64,000 nt of DNA, taken from positions 62,893 to 126,892 of the forward strand of contig CACRXP010000051.1 in assembly GCA_902702965.1 (NCBI GenBank), given 5' to 3'. This document shows positions 61,642-64,000 of this stretch, one piece after another. The DNA is from Spirometra erinaceieuropaei (Eukaryota; Platyhelminthes; Cestoda; Diphyllobothriidea; Diphyllobothriidae). The translations under genes were made by a program, and so were the position numbers. Each line of letters starts with the position of its first letter. The stretch's first letter is position 1. Under the pieces are notes generated by a model. The model was not told the origin of the DNA. It saw only the letters and a list, made by a program, of their open reading frames with translations, and made no database searches.

Positions 61642-61722
61642 CAGCTCAAGTGTTTAAAGCGTTGGCTGTACTACAGCCTTCCCCTTACTGTGTGGGTTCG
61701 AATCCCACAGAGGCACCGATTT
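61642..61722 (+). repeat. tRNA-like sequence / SINE head, degenerate
   Basis: A perfect T-arm TGTGGGTTCGAATCCCACA contains the Pol III B box. An A-box-like CAGCTCAAGTGTTTAAAGC lies upstream and a GGCTG/CAGCC hairpin sits where an anticodon stem would be, but its loop is five bases. The acceptor strands do not pair, so it is a tRNA pseudogene or SINE head rather than a working tRNA. Confidence 0.6.
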
Positions 61723-63473
61723 TTTCACAGTTGGGCCAATGTGGATTCTTCAAAATCAGGCAAAAACTTTAGGAATAATTTGACACCAGTTATGCACGAG
61801 GAGGTCTACTTCTTTACCGACCAAAGAGAGGTGAAGTGATGATGGAGGTTCAGGTGACCGGGTCACATTAATTCGTGTTTTTTAAACTTTTTTTACGATT
61901 TTAACGTCATGTATACAGCTAAGACTAAGTTGGCGACAAACAGAGCGTTAAATGGAATCCTCCAAGAGAGTTTGTAATTCAGGAACGTTCTATATGCATT
62001 TTTTAAGCATATGTCTTGTGCGTCTTAGTTTTTGTAGTCTAATTGTGCAAGTGTGCCGGCAAACGGCAAAATGTTATAGAATATTTAAAAATAAAAAAGG
62101 AAGACTTTTAATTATATGCGTAAGTCGATCGTCTCTCTCCTAACGAACCAACACAGTTCCGGTTGCAAAATTACCTCGAACTTGTTTGCATAGCATATAC
62201 ATTCCATTTCCTGTATTTTGGGATTTCCTAAGTCTTGTTATTATAGGGCGTCTGTTCCCCATTAGTTAGCTTAAGGGCATCCTTGAGGCCGTTAAAAATA
62301 ATACGCCAATTGCATTGTTGTCGTCTCTTTTTTGTATTTTTCTATAAGTAGCGGTCACCAGATTTAAGTGTTCTTCTTAGTTGGTTTTTAGGACGCAGCA
62401 TCGTTTACCTGTTATAGCGTTTAAAAAAAGACACAAAAATATTCGGTCATCCGCAACTCCAAGTTATTAAAATATATCTTTGCTACGAAATCCACGCTTA
62501 ACTTAACTCACTGAAATAAAAAAATAATAGGGCGTTTGCTTTGCCACTCTTCCGTGACCAGCTAACATTATGAATACCAAACATCTCAGCACTTATCATT
62601 TTTGTCTGCTTTGCGTTATTAGTAGTGGTGTCGGGAACGTTAGATGAAGTGCGTCAAAGTCAAAACTGTCTATCTTAATTGCAACCAAGTCTAACTATTC
62701 GTCATTTCTGGCGATGTGGAGGATTCGCTTTAAATATTTTTTCTTTGGATTGAAGACAGGTTTCAGTTTTTGTGATCCGGATATGGTGGTAGTACAAGCG
62801 GGTGGGTTCTGCGACTTTAACTGCTTTTTGGGTGAAGAGACGGGTTAAGTTTGCCGAAGTCCTCAAATAATCCCATTTAGCCTAAGGTCTCGATCAAGGA
62901 TTCGAGGAAATATTAGTTAAAACTGGACGATCATTGACAAAACGTTTATGACAAAAGATGTTATGAAAGTATTTGATCTCATGGAAAGGCGCACTTTTAC
63001 ATAAAATGAAGTGCAAATAACGTAAAATATCCTGTTAACTGCCCGACCACAATTTGTGTAATTGGGTGACGCATGTTCATGATACCCTAGACAGCTTTAG
63101 CATTAGGGTGGGCTTGAGGCTGCTGTTCCTTCCATCTATAGGAACTTGTTGATTTTTATTTCATCAGGTCTTTCTGGATTAATTTCCGACGAAATTGTAA
63201 TCGCCTTATGAGAACAGCTCCAGCTTAAAAACGGATTACCTACTAAGGACAATAATGTAGCAGCATTTTGATGCGGACCCTTTTGTACGAGAATTCTGTA
63301 CCTCAGAGATGTGAAGACATTACTACCGGGCATTTTTCTTAAAATATGCAGTCGCGTTAGTTCTCTCCATGGATGCATTAGGTTTCGATTGCTAGTTCCT
63401 GTACTCCCTATTTATTTTTTACGACATCCCAGTTTGCCAGTTTATTCAAACTTTCGAATTTTTTCTGTTGCAG

Positions 63474-63763
63474 GCCTAACTTTTCATGTAAAATTCTACA
63501 ACTGGTCTTCTACAAGTAATGCTTTTTCTGCGCTTGCGGTTTTTGAGACGTGTTTGTTTCTTACATTTCAGCCAGAAAGATACAAGGCTACAACGTATAC
63601 TTCTGCATAAGTTGTACGATAAACCGCACAACTATCTGGAAGCCCAGATAAGTGTTTTGGCTATATTCTATCTCTGCATGACACAGCTGCTAGGGTTCAG
63701 CTTTTCAGTGGGTCCCACATCATCTTCCGTGTGTCTTCTGGTATATGCTCCAGATTTAAATTT
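63474..63763 (+). CDS. Two candidate exons at the right edge, unknown protein
   Basis: Exon 63474-63515 (after TTTTTCTGTTGCAG, donor GTAATG) and exon 63572-63763 (after TTCTTACATTTCAG, donor GTAAGT) join in phase 2 across a 56-nt intron. Together they encode CKILQLVFYNQKDTRL, then LHKLYDKPHNYLEAQ, then a hydrophobic stretch (ISVLAIFYLCMTQLLGF) and LLVYAPDLNL. The splice signals are strong. The protein is not recognised, and further exons would lie beyond 64000. Confidence 0.35.
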
Positions 63764-64000
63764 GTAAGTATTACGTTTGCTCAGAAATTATTTGTTAACT
63801 GGGAGTAAATCAATGTTTTTGAGACCTATAGGCTCAGGCTGAAATGTTTTGAATATTTGGTTAGAACTCCATCGGCCATAGCGGGGTAACCGTGTGATAG
63901 TCATAAACCGCCAACAGTAGCCAGTAGAAATACCTGACCCCAATGATATGTCATACTTCAAGCGCAGATATTAGCTTCATCCAAACATTCATATCAGATT

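Noticed and set aside
1..64000. CRISPR arrays, bacterial operons, phage or plasmid features
   Set aside because: No regularly spaced identical repeats or operon-like gene packing; spliced genes and flatworm-type elements show eukaryotic nuclear DNA.

Overview
The window reads as nuclear DNA from a flatworm (phylum Platyhelminthes, probably a parasitic fluke or broad tapeworm). The evidence is an innexin gene of flatworm type, very short introns (about 28-51 nt) next to very long ones (over 20 kb), a Ty3/gypsy remnant that reads like the CsRn1 lineage of flukes, and a TTAGGG-type telomere-like block. It is AT-rich, with little coding sequence and many decayed mobile elements. No bacterial operon, rRNA or CRISPR array is visible. 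Family names are assigned from remembered motifs because no search could be run.

Layout. 1-2750 is a non-LTR retrotransposon copy. 3380-8000 (+) is a ten-exon gene for a coiled-coil protein of about 346 aa, rebuilt from splice sites and reading phase; I could not name it. 8001-13759 is intergenic. 13760-41365 (-) is a complete innexin (gap-junction/hemichannel) gene: four exons, 545 codons, all phases agreeing, over 27.6 kb of DNA. Its first intron (about 20.6 kb) holds a Tc1/mariner-type remnant (20.9-22.2 kb), a GC-richer triplicated segment (29.1-29.6 kb), a TIR-bounded element filled with degenerate CCCTAA repeats (33.6-34.3 kb), a tRNA-like SINE head (34.5 kb) and a long inverted repeat (36.6-37.6 kb).

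41.4-46.6 kb is AT-rich with weak exon candidates. 46.66-49.4 kb is an LTR retrotransposon with gag, protease and integrase remnants between two LTRs but no reverse transcriptase or RNase H. From 49.4 kb to the end there is a phase-consistent but unproven chain of minus-strand exons (61.4 to 50.2 kb, including a 23-nt exon), a tRNA-like sequence at 61.6 kb and two candidate plus-strand exons at the right edge.

Only the innexin has a firmly assigned cellular role. The other recognisable proteins belong to decayed transposons. The LINE and the Tc1/mariner copy can both be read in one frame interrupted only by stop codons, which suggests decay mainly by substitution.
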